Assembly (NCBI RefSeq): GCF_016495405.1 | Contig: NZ_CP044522.1 | Coordinates: 806,001-870,000, forward strand | DNA from: Cobetia sp. cqz5-12 | GTDB lineage: Bacteria > Pseudomonadota > Gammaproteobacteria > Pseudomonadales > Halomonadaceae | Direction of reading: 5' to 3' | Length of the DNA stretch: 64,000 nucleotides | In this document: in pieces, positions 29,132 to 39,449 of the stretch | How the letters are laid out: each line of letters begins with the position of its first letter | Numbering within the stretch: the stretch's first letter is position 1 | Made by a program: the position numbers and the translations under genes | The notes under the pieces: model-generated | The model's input: the letters and a program-made list of their open reading frames with translations, nothing else | Told to the model about the DNA's origin: nothing | The model's database searches: none

Positions 29132-30118
29132 ATGTCCAAGCCCAGCGCCCCTTCCGTTACCGAGTCTGTCGATACCGAGTCCGTCGAAGTGGCTGATCGC
29201 TTCGCGCATGTCAGTGTCATGCTCGATGGCGCGGTCGATGGCCTGATTCAGGACACGGCCGGCGTCTACTTCGACGGCACCTTCGGTCGCGGTGGCCATT
29301 CGCGTCTGATCCTGTCGCGTCTGGCGCCCGAGGGGCGTCTGATCGCCTGTGATCGTGACCCCCAGGCGCTGGCGGAAGCCGCGACCATCGATGATGGGCG
29401 CTTCAGTATCCATGCCGGTGAATTCGCGCGTCTTGGCGAGTATGCCGAGCGTGAGGGCGTGCAGGGTCAGCTGGATGGGATCCTGCTCGACATCGGCGTG
29501 TCATCCCCGCAGCTGGATGATGCCGAGCGTGGCTTCAGCTTCATGAATGATGGCCCGCTGGACATGCGCATGGACCCCACCAGCGGCGAGAGCGCCGCCG
29601 AGTGGTTGTCACGTGCCAGTGCCGAGGACATGGCCTGGGTCTTCAAGACCTATGGTGAAGAGCGTTATGCCAAGCGTCTGGCACGCGCCGTGGTGGAGCG
29701 TCGCGCCGAGCGACCCATCACGCGCACCGGCGACTTCGCCAGCCTGATCAAGGATGCCCATCCCAACTGGGAGAAGCACAAGCACCCGGCGACGCGTGTC
29801 TTCCAGGCGATCCGCATTCACATCAATGGTGAACTGGATGAGCTGACCCGCGCGCTGGATGCCGGTCTCGAGGCGCTCAAGCCCGGCGGTCGTCTGGTCG
29901 TGATCAGCTTCCACTCGCTGGAAGACCGCATCGTCAAGCGCTTCATGCGTGACAAGGCGCGGGGGGATCAGGCACCGCGTGGCATGCCGATCCGTGAAGA
30001 CCAGCTCAACAAGCGTCTCAAGCTGGTGGGCAAGGCGCAGAAGGCATCGCAAAGCGAAGTCGATGCCAATGTCCGTTCGCGCAGTGCCGTGATGCGCATT
30101 GCCGAAAAGCTCAAATAG
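29132..30118 (+). CDS. rsmH: 16S rRNA (cytosine(1402)-N4)-methyltransferase RsmH
   Basis: A 328-residue SAM-dependent methyltransferase (MraW) that, with RsmI encoded just upstream, modifies C1402. [55 protein letters not shown] and [18 protein letters not shown] are diagnostic. The ATG at 29132 was chosen; about 28 residues of Ser/Val/Glu-rich tail precede the fold. It starts the division and cell wall cluster here. Confidence 0.96.
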   Translation: MSKPSAPSVTESVDTESVEVADRFAHVSVMLDGAVDGLIQDTAGVYFDGTFGRGGHSRLILSRLAPEGRLIACDRDPQALAEAATIDDGRFSIHAGEFARLGEYAEREGVQGQLDGILLDIGVSSPQLDDAERGFSFMNDGPLDMRMDPTSGESAAEWLSRASAEDMAWVFKTYGEERYAKRLARAVVERRAERPITRTGDFASLIKDAHPNWEKHKHPATRVFQAIRIHINGELDELTRALDAGLEALKPGGRLVVISFHSLEDRIVKRFMRDKARGDQAPRGMPIREDQLNKRLKLVGKAQKASQSEVDANVRSRSAVMRIAEKLK

Positions 30119-30154
30119 CGTCAGTGCTCCCTCTGGGGAATCGTGCCTCTTTCT

Positions 30155-30176
30155 GCGCCTGCCTACCGGCAGGCGC
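30155..30176. terminator. Stem-loop after rsmH
   Basis: GCGCCTGCC (30155-30163) pairs perfectly with GGCAGGCGC (30168-30176) around TACC, 37 bases after the rsmH stop. No T tract. It lies in the 250-bp rsmH-ftsL gap, which also has a CATAAT -10-like box at 30256-30261, so ftsL may have its own promoter. Confidence 0.4.
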
Positions 30177-30368
30177 GCGCGTGAGTGGACTGTGGGGAAA
30201 GGACGACACAAGTGTTGCCGTGCTGCAACTCTTAGCGGCTAACGCCACTTGCTGACATAATGCGCCGGGCGCTTGAAACAAGTGAGCGAACATCGCGCCT
30301 GCACGTTGGCAGTCTGCAAGGATATTCGTGGTGCGGGGCATCACGTTCAGAGTGATTAGGGAGTCGGC

Positions 30369-30689
30369 ATGGCGGGACGGAGACAGGATGGCTGGACGGG
30401 TAACTGGCCGATCAAGGTGCAGATGCGTTGGCGTCACCTGTGTTTCGCGGTGCTGATGCTCAGTCTGCTTGGTTCTGCTGCTGCTGTCGTGATCAGCTCC
30501 CACCTCTCGCGCGGCCAATATGCCCAGCTGCAGAAGCTGGAAGCGGCGCGCGATGATGCGCGTGCACGCTGGGGGCGCCTGCTGCTGGAAGAGAGCGCCT
30601 GGTCGGCACCGGCGCGTATCGAAAGCATCAGCATCGAACGACTCGAGATGCGTGTGCCGGATGTCCACGATGTCGAGGTCATTCGCTGA
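30369..30689 (+). CDS. ftsL: Cell division protein FtsL
   Basis: A 106-residue bitopic protein with a cytoplasmic tail, one membrane helix (about 25-43, LCFAVLMLSLLGSAAAVVIS) and a periplasmic coiled coil (YAQLQKLEAARDDARARWGRLLLEESAW). It forms the FtsQLB complex that activates FtsWI. Sequence is weakly conserved in this family; the call rests on topology, size and position between rsmH and ftsI. Its stop overlaps ftsI (TGATG). Confidence 0.93.
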   Translation: MAGRRQDGWTGNWPIKVQMRWRHLCFAVLMLSLLGSAAAVVISSHLSRGQYAQLQKLEAARDDARARWGRLLLEESAWSAPARIESISIERLEMRVPDVHDVEVIR

Positions 30690-32458
30690 TGGCCACGCGT
30701 CGCCCGCCTTCGTCTCGTCCGCGCAAAGCCGCCGGCGCTGAGGCGCCCACCCGCACCAAGGCCGCAAGCGGTGCCCGCAAGAGCGCGCGCGCCGCCATGG
30801 GGCCTGCCCGCTATCGCATCATGCTCTTCATCGTGCTGGCCGGGCTTGTCGCTCTGGTCGGCCGCATCGGCTATCTCCAGCTCTTCGATCAGCAGTTCCT
30901 GCAGGATCAGGGGGACGCACGTACCCTGCGTGTCGACAGCATCAATGCTCACCGCGGCATGATCACCGATCGCACCGGTGAGCCGCTGGCGATCTCCACG
31001 CCGGTCATCACCCTGTGGGCCGACCCGCGCAAGGTGCCCGACGACCCCGTGCGGCTGTCATTGCTGGCGCGTGCGCTGGGTCAGCAGCCGGATGATCTGA
31101 TCGCACGCGTCCGCCGCTATCGTGATGCCGGCAAGGGTTTCATGTACATCAAGCGCCAGATGACCCCACCGCAGGCCCAGCCTGCCATCGACCTCGATAT
31201 TCCGGGCGTCAGCCACAAGCAGGAATACAAGCGCTATTATCCCTCCGGAGAAGTCTCCGCCCAGTTGATCGGCGTGACCAACGTCGATGACAAGGGACAG
31301 GAAGGGCTTGAGCTTGCCTACAATTCCTACCTTTCCGGGACGCCGGGCAAGCGACGCGTGCTCAAGGATCGCAAGGGGCGCCTGGTGCGCGACCTGCATC
31401 TGATCAGCGAAGCCAAGCCCGGCGGCGACCTGACACTTTCCATCGACCTGCGTCTGCAATACATGGCCTACCGCGAACTCAAGGCGGCCGTGGCGGAGCA
31501 CCGTGCCGATGGCGGCACCCTGGTGATGATGGATGCCCGCACCGGCGAAGTGCTGGCGATGGTCAATCAGAAGTCCTATAACCCGAACAATCGCGCCGGG
31601 CTTGATCCCGCCGGGCTGCGTAACCGCGCGATCACCGATGCCTTCGAGCCCGGCTCGGTGATGAAGCCGCTGTCGATGAGCGCCGGCCTGGCCTCCAACA
31701 AGTATCAGCCTGACTCGGTGATCGATACTACGCCGGGTTACATGCGGGTCGATCAGTTCACCATTCGTGACTTCCGCAACTACGGCAAGCTCGACATGGC
31801 GGGAATTCTCTACCACTCCTCGAATATCGGCATGAGCCGCATGGCGCTGAGTCTCGAGGATGATGCGGTCTGGAATCGCTACTATGAGCTGGGCCTCGGC
31901 CAGGCGCCGGGTACCGGCTTCCCGGGCGAGACGACCGGCGTGCTGCCGCCGCCGACCAACTGGTCGCGCAGCAAGCGGGCCTCCATCTCCTACGGTTACG
32001 GTATCAGCGTCTCGGCGCTGCAGCTGGCCAGCGCCTATACCGCGCTCGCCAATGATGGCCGACGTGTGCCGCCGTCGCTGCTCAAGGTCAAGACGCCGCC
32101 GGTCGGAGACCAGGTGATCTCTCCGGACAACGCGCACGCCCTGCTCGGCATGATGGAGAAGATCGTGCAGCCCAACGGGCCTGCCAAGCGGGCGGTGGTC
32201 GAAGGCTATCGTATCGCCGGCAAGACGGGCACCGTGCGCAAGGTGACGGCCGGTGGTTATCAGAAGACCGCGTATCGTTCGTTGTTCGCGGGTGTGGCAC
32301 CGGTGTCTGATCCGCGTATCGTGACCGTGGTGATGATCGAGAACCCCAAGGGGGAAGAATATTACGGCGGTCTGGTGGCGGCGCCCGTGTTCGGGCGCGT
32401 GGTGGGCAAGGCATTGCGCCTGCTGGATGTGCCGCCGGACAGCAAGGTCGGTGAGTAA
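30689..32458 (+). CDS. ftsI: Septal peptidoglycan transpeptidase FtsI (PBP3)
   Basis: A 589-residue class B penicillin-binding protein that cross-links septal peptidoglycan with FtsW. A basic cytoplasmic tail (about 1-42), a membrane helix (about 43-62), a pedestal domain and the transpeptidase domain are visible. Catalytic motifs: SVMK (S323, K326), SSN (377-379) and KTGT near residue 512. Overlaps ftsL by one base. Confidence 0.97.
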   Translation: MATRRPPSSRPRKAAGAEAPTRTKAASGARKSARAAMGPARYRIMLFIVLAGLVALVGRIGYLQLFDQQFLQDQGDARTLRVDSINAHRGMITDRTGEPLAISTPVITLWADPRKVPDDPVRLSLLARALGQQPDDLIARVRRYRDAGKGFMYIKRQMTPPQAQPAIDLDIPGVSHKQEYKRYYPSGEVSAQLIGVTNVDDKGQEGLELAYNSYLSGTPGKRRVLKDRKGRLVRDLHLISEAKPGGDLTLSIDLRLQYMAYRELKAAVAEHRADGGTLVMMDARTGEVLAMVNQKSYNPNNRAGLDPAGLRNRAITDAFEPGSVMKPLSMSAGLASNKYQPDSVIDTTPGYMRVDQFTIRDFRNYGKLDMAGILYHSSNIGMSRMALSLEDDAVWNRYYELGLGQAPGTGFPGETTGVLPPPTNWSRSKRASISYGYGISVSALQLASAYTALANDGRRVPPSLLKVKTPPVGDQVISPDNAHALLGMMEKIVQPNGPAKRAVVEGYRIAGKTGTVRKVTAGGYQKTAYRSLFAGVAPVSDPRIVTVVMIENPKGEEYYGGLVAAPVFGRVVGKALRLLDVPPDSKVGE

Positions 32459-32563
32459 CGCTTTTCATGTGGCACGGTCGTCGGCCTCAGGCGGGCGACT
32501 GCGTCTTTTTTCTCATGTAGTGAATACGTTCCGGGACATCGGGAACAAGGAAGGTCTTCCGAC

Positions 32564-34162
32564 ATGACTTCACCGCACGATTCCAGGCGCCTGGGCGAGT
32601 TTCTGGCGCGCCCGTTGGCCACGGCGACAGACATGCTGGCAGCATTGCTGGCGCTGTGGCCAGGCGCCCTCAATGACGATTGCCGTGCACGGCTTGCCGC
32701 GCGCGATGACTGGCACCTGACGATCGACAGTCGCAATGCCGCGCAGGGCTCCCTCTTCATTGCCATTCCCGGCATCGCCAGTGATGGCCGCGACTATATC
32801 GCCGCGGCGCTCGAGGGCGGGGCCGAGCTGGTGCTGGCCGAAAGACCCGCCGACGAGGATGCACGTCTGGCACTGCATTCAGACGATGCCAGAGTCGTCT
32901 GGCTCGAGAATCTGGGCGAGCAGCTCGGTGAGCTGGGGCGCCAGGCCTTCCGCGTGCCCGAGTCGCTGACGCTGGTCGGGGTCACGGGCACCAATGGCAA
33001 GTCTTCCGTCACTCATTACATCGCCGAGCTGGCCGAAGCGATGGGCACGCCCGCCGGCATGATCGGCACGCTCGGCATCGGGCGCCCCGGCGCCCTGGTG
33101 GCAGGCGAGCGCACCACGCCCGACGCCCTGGCCGTGCAGGCGGCGCTCAAGGGCCTGAGCCTTGTTGGTGCCGAGCTGATCGCGATGGAGGTCTCTTCCC
33201 ATGCGCTGGACCAAGGGCGCGTCAATGGCTGCCGTTTCACCGTCGCGGGCTATACCAACCTTTCGCGAGACCACCTCGATTATCACGGCAGCATGGCGGC
33301 CTATGCGGCGGCCAAGGCGAAGCTGTTCAAGCGTCCCGAACTCAAGCTTGCGGTGCTCAATGCCGATGATGCGCTGGCGCGTCTGATGCTGGCCGGCATG
33401 CAGCGCGGCGTGCGCGTGCTGGCGATGGGGCGTGATGAGGTCGCGACCCTGCGCGTGCTGGATGTCTTCCCCGAGCCGCTGGGTCAGGTCGCCGTGATCG
33501 CGACGCCGGATGGCGAGCGTGAGCTGGGCCTCAATCTGATGGGGCGCTTCAATCTCGACAATGCCTTGCTGGCAATGCTGATCCTGCATGGCCTCGACTA
33601 TTCGTTCGAGGGGCTGTTCGCCGCCGCGCCGCGTCTGACGCCGGTGCCGGGTCGCATGCAGCGTCTGAGCCGTGATGGCGCGCCGGTGGTGGTGGTGGAC
33701 TATGCCCACACGCCGGAGGCCGTCGAGACAGCGCTGACCGCGCTGCGTGCCCACCTGCCGGCACGGGATGATGCGCGCCTGTGGTGTGTGCTCGGCTGTG
33801 GTGGCGATCGCGACAGCGGCAAGCGCCCGCTGATGGCCACGGCCGCCGAACAGGGTGCCGACCGTGTCGTGATCACCGATGACAATCCGCGTACCGAGGA
33901 TGCGGCTGCCATCCGTCAGCAGATGATGACTGGCATCCATGCCCGCGAGCGTGTGCTGGATATCGCCGAGCGTGGTGAGGCCATTGCCCAGGTCATCCGC
34001 GATGCCGGCGAGCATGATGTCATCCTGATCGCTGGCAAGGGGCACGAGGATTATCAGGAAATCGACGGTCAGCGACTGCCGTTTTCCGATGTGGCCCATG
34101 CGATCGCGGCACTGGAGCGTCGCGAGCTCTCGATGCTGGAAGGTCAGGAGCGTGACGCATGA
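32564..34162 (+). CDS. murE: UDP-MurNAc-L-Ala-D-Glu:meso-diaminopimelate ligase MurE
   Basis: A 532-residue cytoplasmic Mur ligase adding the third stem residue. It shows the ATP-binding GVTGTNGKSSVTHYIAEL and the DDNPRTED motif, in which DNPR is the signature for meso-diaminopimelate rather than lysine. The N-terminal ~35 residues exceed E. coli MurE. Its stop overlaps murF (ATGA). Confidence 0.97.
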   Translation: MTSPHDSRRLGEFLARPLATATDMLAALLALWPGALNDDCRARLAARDDWHLTIDSRNAAQGSLFIAIPGIASDGRDYIAAALEGGAELVLAERPADEDARLALHSDDARVVWLENLGEQLGELGRQAFRVPESLTLVGVTGTNGKSSVTHYIAELAEAMGTPAGMIGTLGIGRPGALVAGERTTPDALAVQAALKGLSLVGAELIAMEVSSHALDQGRVNGCRFTVAGYTNLSRDHLDYHGSMAAYAAAKAKLFKRPELKLAVLNADDALARLMLAGMQRGVRVLAMGRDEVATLRVLDVFPEPLGQVAVIATPDGERELGLNLMGRFNLDNALLAMLILHGLDYSFEGLFAAAPRLTPVPGRMQRLSRDGAPVVVVDYAHTPEAVETALTALRAHLPARDDARLWCVLGCGGDRDSGKRPLMATAAEQGADRVVITDDNPRTEDAAAIRQQMMTGIHARERVLDIAERGEAIAQVIRDAGEHDVILIAGKGHEDYQEIDGQRLPFSDVAHAIAALERRELSMLEGQERDA

Positions 34163-35610
34163 GTGCGCCTGAACAGCCCGTCGGTCTGAGCACCTTCGAG
34201 GAATTGGCCGTGGTGCTCGGCGCGCAGTTGCCACAGGCATTGTACGGTCAGACGCTGGGTGCCATCGAGACGGATACCCGCAAGCTTGGCGAGCAGGCTG
34301 CACCACTGTTCGTGGCGCTGAAGGGTGAGCGCTTCGATGCCCATGACTTCCTCGCCCAGGCTCGCGCCAATGGCGCCGTCGCGGCGCTGGTCGAGCGGGC
34401 AGTGGATGATCCGCTGCCGCAGATCGTCGTCGCGGATACCCGTCTGGCCTTCGGGCTGCTGGCGGCGGCGCGTCGGCGTGCCTGGGGGAGGCCGTTGATC
34501 GCGGTGACCGGCAACAGTGGCAAGACCAGCGTCAAGGGCCTGGTGCATGCCATCCTTGTGCGGGATGCCGCGCGTTTCGAGGCCGAAAGCCTCGCCAATC
34601 ACGGCAACCTCAACAACGATTTCGGTCTGCCGATGACGTTGCTGCGCTTGAGCAATGCCCACCAGCACGGCGTGGTCGAGCTAGGCGCCAATCATCTCGG
34701 CGAGATCGCCTGGACGACGGCCCTGGCGCGCCCGCAAGTGGCGGTGATCACCAATGTCACCGGTGCCCATGTCGGCGAATTCGGCGGCATGGGGCAGATC
34801 GCCCAGGCCAAGGGTGAGATTCTGGCGGGCCTCAGTCCGTTGGGAGGGCGACGTCCGGTCGCGGTACTCAACCGTGATGATGCCTACTTCTCGCTATGGC
34901 AGGCGCTGGCCGCGACTGGTCAGGCGGTCGATGTCATCGACTTCAGCGTTGCGGATGGCGCCGTAGAGGATGGTGATCGCCCGGCACGCCTGCAGGCGCG
35001 TGAGCTAGGCGCGGATGAACTCGGGCGTTATGCTTTCGAACTGACGTTTGATGGCCGCTCGCTCGGTCGTGTCCAGCTGGCGTTGCTGGGGCGTCACAAC
35101 GTGGCCAATGCGCTGGCGGCTGCCGCGGCGTGTCTGGCACTGGGCATCGACAGTGATCTGGTGATCGCCGGGCTCGAGAGTGCCGAGAGCGTACCTGGCA
35201 GGCTGGGCGTCGTGGCGGGCATCAATGGCTCGCGTCTGCTGGATGACAGCTACAACGCCAACCCCGGTGCCATGCTGGCAGCGCTGGATCTGCTGGCGAC
35301 GCTGCCTGCGCCGCGCTGGTGCCTGATGGGCGCCATGGGCGAACTCGGAGCAGACGCCGAACGTCTGCATGCCGAGGTGGGCGATCACGCCCGCAAGCTG
35401 GGCATAGATTTCATTGCCACCTGCGGCGAAGGCGCTCAGGCGACTGCCGAGGCCTTCGGGGCCGGTGGCAAGCACTTTATCGAGCGGGCGGAGCTTGAAG
35501 CTTACGCCCGTAACCATCTACCCACCGGGGCCAGTGTTCTGGTCAAGGGGTCTCGCAGCGCTGGCATGGAGAATGTCGTTGCCGCGCTCAAGGTCGACGC
35601 ATCAAGGTGA
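34159..35610 (+). CDS. murF: UDP-MurNAc-tripeptide:D-Ala-D-Ala ligase MurF
   Basis: A 483-residue ligase adding D-Ala-D-Ala to make the UDP-MurNAc pentapeptide. The P-loop is AVTGNSGKTSVKGLVHAIL; NHGNLNNDFGLPMTLLRL and LLDDSYNANPGAMLAALDLL follow the family pattern. It starts within the murE stop and is 9 bases before mraY. Confidence 0.97.
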   Translation: MSAPEQPVGLSTFEELAVVLGAQLPQALYGQTLGAIETDTRKLGEQAAPLFVALKGERFDAHDFLAQARANGAVAALVERAVDDPLPQIVVADTRLAFGLLAAARRRAWGRPLIAVTGNSGKTSVKGLVHAILVRDAARFEAESLANHGNLNNDFGLPMTLLRLSNAHQHGVVELGANHLGEIAWTTALARPQVAVITNVTGAHVGEFGGMGQIAQAKGEILAGLSPLGGRRPVAVLNRDDAYFSLWQALAATGQAVDVIDFSVADGAVEDGDRPARLQARELGADELGRYAFELTFDGRSLGRVQLALLGRHNVANALAAAAACLALGIDSDLVIAGLESAESVPGRLGVVAGINGSRLLDDSYNANPGAMLAALDLLATLPAPRWCLMGAMGELGADAERLHAEVGDHARKLGIDFIATCGEGAQATAEAFGAGGKHFIERAELEAYARNHLPTGASVLVKGSRSAGMENVVAALKVDASR

Positions 35611-35619
35611 ATGTGAGTC

Positions 35620-36702
35620 ATGCTGCTGCTGCTTGCTGAGTTTCTGGCCCAATTCAATGGCGCCTTCACGGTTTTCAATTATCTGACCCTGCGCGTGGTA
35701 TTGGCCACGTTGACGGCACTGTTGCTGTGTCTGTGGCTGGGTCCCTGGGTCATACGCAAGCTCGTCGATGGCCAGATCGGCCAGGCCGTTCGCGACGATG
35801 GTCCCAAGTCTCACCTTTCCAAGGCCGGTACGCCGACCATGGGCGGCGTGATGATCCTGCTGTCGATGGCCGTCTCCACCCTGCTGTGGGGTGATCTGAC
35901 CAACCTGTATGTCTGGGTGGTCCTGGCCGTCACGCTGGGCTTCGGTGCCGTCGGCTGGGTCGATGATTACCGCAAGGTGGTGGAAAAGAATCCGCGTGGC
36001 CTGCCGGCGCGCTGGAAGTACTTCTGGCAGTCGGTGGTGGGCATCGGCGCCGCCGTGGTGCTGTACCTGACGGCGAGCACGCCGGCCGAGACGGGCCTGT
36101 TGGTGCCGTTCTTCAAGGACGTCGTCATCCCGCTGGGCGTGTTCTACATGGTGCTGACCTACTTCGTGATCGTCGGCAGCTCCAATGCGGTCAACCTGAC
36201 CGACGGCCTCGATGGTCTGGCGATCATGCCGACCGTGCTGGTCGCCATGGGCCTGGCCATCTTCGCCTACGCTTCGGGCAACCTGAAGTTCGCCGAGTAT
36301 CTGCACATTCCGTTTATCGCCGGCTCCGGTGAGCTGGCGGTGTTCTGCGCCACCATCGCGGGTGCCGGCCTCGGTTTCCTGTGGTTCAACACCTATCCCG
36401 CCCAGGTCTTCATGGGCGATGTAGGCGCGCTGGCACTCGGCGCGGCACTGGGGGTTGTGGCGGTCATCGTGCGTCAGGAAATCGTGCTGTTCATCATGGG
36501 CGGCGTCTTCGTGATGGAAACCGTCTCGGTGATCCTGCAGGTCGGTTCCTACAAGCTGACCGGGCGACGTATCTTCCGCATGGCACCACTGCATCACCAC
36601 TTCGAGCTGAAAGGCTGGCCGGAGCCGCGCGTCATCGTGCGCTTCTGGATCATCACCGTCGTGCTGGTGCTGCTTGGCCTGGCCACACTCAAGGTTCGCT
36701 GA
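35620..36702 (+). CDS. mraY: Phospho-MurNAc-pentapeptide translocase MraY
   Basis: A 360-residue, ten-helix membrane enzyme that makes lipid I from UDP-MurNAc-pentapeptide and undecaprenyl phosphate. [27 protein letters not shown] (catalytic Asp pair), [16 protein letters not shown] and [15 protein letters not shown] are all present. Confidence 0.98.
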   Translation: MLLLLAEFLAQFNGAFTVFNYLTLRVVLATLTALLLCLWLGPWVIRKLVDGQIGQAVRDDGPKSHLSKAGTPTMGGVMILLSMAVSTLLWGDLTNLYVWVVLAVTLGFGAVGWVDDYRKVVEKNPRGLPARWKYFWQSVVGIGAAVVLYLTASTPAETGLLVPFFKDVVIPLGVFYMVLTYFVIVGSSNAVNLTDGLDGLAIMPTVLVAMGLAIFAYASGNLKFAEYLHIPFIAGSGELAVFCATIAGAGLGFLWFNTYPAQVFMGDVGALALGAALGVVAVIVRQEIVLFIMGGVFVMETVSVILQVGSYKLTGRRIFRMAPLHHHFELKGWPEPRVIVRFWIITVVLVLLGLATLKVR

Positions 36703-36715
36703 GGACGCATTCGCG

Positions 36716-38227
36716 ATGACCCTCTCTGTCACCTCCCGAGCATCGGCCTCGCCGGTGCCTGCCAAAGGACCGACCCTGGTGGTCGGTCTTGGCGTCTCCG
36801 GACAGGCGATCGCTCGTCATCTGAGTGATCGCGGCATCGACTTTGCCGTCGCCGATACTCGTAGCGCACCGCCGGGCCTCGAGAGCCTGCGCGAGCATGC
36901 GCCGCAGGCCGAGGTACATCTCGGCCCACTGGAAGCACTGGATCTGTCACGCTTCGGCGAGGTGGTGCTCAGTCCGGGCATCGACCCGCGTCAGGCGGTA
37001 TTCGATGGGGTTCGCGAGCGGCTGGTCGGCGAGATCGCACTCTTCGTGCGCGCGCTGGATGAGCGCCAGGCCCGCGACGCACAGGGCAAGCGGCCCACGC
37101 TGGTCGCGATCACCGGCTCGAACGCCAAATCCACCGTGACCACACTGATCGCGCAGATGGCCGCGCGTGCCGGCCGTGACGTGGCGGTCGGTGGCAATCT
37201 GGGCACTGCCGCGCTGACATTGTTGCGTGAGCAGCCTGATGCCGAGCTCTACGTGCTGGAGCTGTCCTCCTTCCAGCTCGAGACCACGCCTGAACTCAAG
37301 GCCGATGTGGCCTGCTTCCTGAATCTCTCCGAAGATCATCTCGATCGCCACGATGGCATGCGCGGCTATCAGGCCGCCAAGCGCGGCATCTTCCGCGGCG
37401 CAGGCCTTGCGGTCATCAATGCCGATGACGCCTGGAGCTGGCCGGCCGAGGGTGATGCGGTGGCGCGAGTCAGCTTCAGCGTGCAGCTCGATGAGTCAGC
37501 TGATGAGTCGACCGATGAGGCTGCCGGGCAGGCGCAATGGCGCCTGGCGGAGCAGGGCGGCACGCTGTCGCTGTGTCATGTCGAGTCTGGCCAGCTGCGC
37601 GGCGTGATGCCTGCTGCGGAGGTGCGACTGGCCGGTCGCCATAACCAGGCCAATGCGCTGGCGGCACTCGCGATGGGTACCGCGATCGGCCTCGACGAGA
37701 CGGCGATGGTCGATGAACTAGCCAGCTTCGCGGGGCTGCCGCATCGCGGCGAGCTGATCGCCGAGGTGGCGGGCGTGCGCTGGATCAATGATTCCAAGGG
37801 CACCAATGTCGGGGCGACGCTGGCGGCGATCGCCGGTCTCGGCCCGACGCTCGAGGGCAGGCTGATATTGCTGGCCGGCGGCCAGGGCAAGGGCGCGGAC
37901 TTCACGCCGCTGGCGGCGCCACTGGCCCGTTACGCCCGTGAGGCGGTGGTGTTCGGACAGGATGCGCCGTCATTGACGCAAGCCCTGGCCGATGACGTCA
38001 CCGTGACGCCAGTCATGACGCTGTTGGAGGCCATGCGTCATGCACGACAGATCGCACAGGCGGGGGACTGCGTGCTGCTGTCACCGGCCTGCGCCAGTCT
38101 CGATCAGTTCCCCAATTACATGGCGCGCGGCGACGCGTTCCGTGACTGGGTCACCCAGCACATCATGACCGGTGCTGACGGCAATTCTGGCTCTGGCCGC
38201 AGCGACAAGGAAGCCTGTGATGCGTAA
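36716..38227 (+). CDS. murD: UDP-MurNAc-L-Ala:D-Glu ligase MurD
   Basis: A 503-residue ligase adding D-glutamate. ATP-binding GSNAKSTVTTLIAQM, NLSEDHLDRHDG and WINDSKGTNVGAT are visible. It is about 60 residues longer than E. coli MurD, partly from an acidic insertion DESADESTDEAAGQ encoded by a 12-bp triple repeat near 37492-37527. The ATG at 36716 follows the mraY stop by 13 bases; an upstream frame overlapping mraY was rejected. It overlaps ftsW by 8 bases. Confidence 0.96.
   Translation: MTLSVTSRASASPVPAKGPTLVVGLGVSGQAIARHLSDRGIDFAVADTRSAPPGLESLREHAPQAEVHLGPLEALDLSRFGEVVLSPGIDPRQAVFDGVRERLVGEIALFVRALDERQARDAQGKRPTLVAITGSNAKSTVTTLIAQMAARAGRDVAVGGNLGTAALTLLREQPDAELYVLELSSFQLETTPELKADVACFLNLSEDHLDRHDGMRGYQAAKRGIFRGAGLAVINADDAWSWPAEGDAVARVSFSVQLDESADESTDEAAGQAQWRLAEQGGTLSLCHVESGQLRGVMPAAEVRLAGRHNQANALAALAMGTAIGLDETAMVDELASFAGLPHRGELIAEVAGVRWINDSKGTNVGATLAAIAGLGPTLEGRLILLAGGQGKGADFTPLAAPLARYAREAVVFGQDAPSLTQALADDVTVTPVMTLLEAMRHARQIAQAGDCVLLSPACASLDQFPNYMARGDAFRDWVTQHIMTGADGNSGSGRSDKEACDA
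37492..37527. repeat. 12-bp triple repeat inside murD
   Basis: GATGAGTCAGCT, GATGAGTCGACC and GATGAGGCTGCC encode DESA-DEST-DEAA in a loop of the central domain. This is a simple in-frame expansion. Confidence 0.55.
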
Positions 38228-39449
38228 CAAGGCCCGGCGAGTCCATGACACCTTGACGGCAGAGCGTCAGCCCGTCGACGGCTGGCTGCTGTTCTGCGCG
38301 CTGGCGATCCTGTGTATCGGCTGGGTGATGGTGACGTCTGCCTCCAGCGAGATATCGAGCGAGCGCTTCGATGGCAATGCCTTCTACTACAGCATGCGCC
38401 ACGGCATCTTCATCGTGATCGGCCTGGTGGCCGCCTTCTGTACGCTGCGCGTGCCGATGTCCGCCTGGCAGCAGCGCAGCTTCGCGATGTTGATGCTGGG
38501 CTTCGTGCTGCTGGTGGTCGTGTTGGTGGTCGGACGCGAGATCAACGGCGCCAAGCGCTGGATACCGCTGCCATTGGTCGGCGGGGTGCAGGCCTCCGAG
38601 ATCGCCAAGCTGTGCCTGATGATCTGGCTGGCCGGCTATCTGGACCGCCGCCTCGACAAGGTGCGCGCCAGCGTCGTCAACGGCCTCATTCTGCCCTGTG
38701 TCCCCTTGTTGCTGATGATCATGCTGCTGGCACTGGAGCCTGACTTTGGCTCCATCGTGGTGATGGGCGGTGCCGTGATGGGCATGCTGCTGATGGCGGG
38801 TGTCGCCTGGTGGGGCTTCATCGTCTTGCTGGGTCTGGCGGGCGGCGGTGGTTGGCTGTTGGCGATCGCCGAGCCCTATCGCTGGGAGCGTCTGACCACC
38901 TATACCGACCCGTGGGCCAACATGTATGACAGTGGTTACCAGCTGACCCAGGCGTTGATCGCCTTCGGTCGTGGCCACCTGAGCGGCATGGGGCTGGGCA
39001 ACAGTGTGCAGAAACTGTTCTATCTGCCGGAAGCGCATACCGATTTCGTGTTTGCCGTGCTGGCCGAGGAGCTGGGCTTGATCGGGGCGACGGCCGTGGT
39101 GGCGCTGTTTGGACTGCTGATCTACCGCGCCTTCAAGATTGGTCGCCGCGCAGAACTCGCCGGCTTGCCGTTCAGCGCCTACCTCGGCTACGGTATCGCC
39201 CTCGTGCTGGGGGCGCAGGCCTTCATCAACATCGGTGTGGCCAGCGGACTGCTGCCCACCAAGGGGCTGACCCTGCCCCTGATGAGTTATGGCGGCTCCA
39301 GCCTGATCGTCAGTTGCGTGCAGATCGCGATACTGCTGCGTATCGATGCCGAGACCCGCAAGCTGACCCGCACCCCGACAGGAAATGCCGCCGCGCCCCG
39401 GCGCAAGGCCAAGAAGCCGACCGAGACACCGCAAGGAGCACAGGCATGA
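38220..39449 (+). CDS. ftsW: Septal peptidoglycan polymerase FtsW (SEDS)
   Basis: A 409-residue SEDS glycosyltransferase with about ten membrane helices, partner of FtsI. NGAKRWIPLPLVGGVQASEIAKL, LLALEPDFGSIVV, LSGMGLGNSVQKLFYLPEAHTDFVFAVLAEELGLIG (about residues 255-290) and LTLPLMSYGGSSL are diagnostic. The ATG at 38220 overlaps the murD end; a frame open to 38172 was not used. The basic C-terminal tail ends at the murG overlap. Confidence 0.97.
   Translation: MRNKARRVHDTLTAERQPVDGWLLFCALAILCIGWVMVTSASSEISSERFDGNAFYYSMRHGIFIVIGLVAAFCTLRVPMSAWQQRSFAMLMLGFVLLVVVLVVGREINGAKRWIPLPLVGGVQASEIAKLCLMIWLAGYLDRRLDKVRASVVNGLILPCVPLLLMIMLLALEPDFGSIVVMGGAVMGMLLMAGVAWWGFIVLLGLAGGGGWLLAIAEPYRWERLTTYTDPWANMYDSGYQLTQALIAFGRGHLSGMGLGNSVQKLFYLPEAHTDFVFAVLAEELGLIGATAVVALFGLLIYRAFKIGRRAELAGLPFSAYLGYGIALVLGAQAFINIGVASGLLPTKGLTLPLMSYGGSSLIVSCVQIAILLRIDAETRKLTRTPTGNAAAPRRKAKKPTETPQGAQA

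Noticed and set aside
32879..34306. 475-codon open frame opposite murE
   Set aside because: Shadow of murE, with no start signal or recognisable domain.
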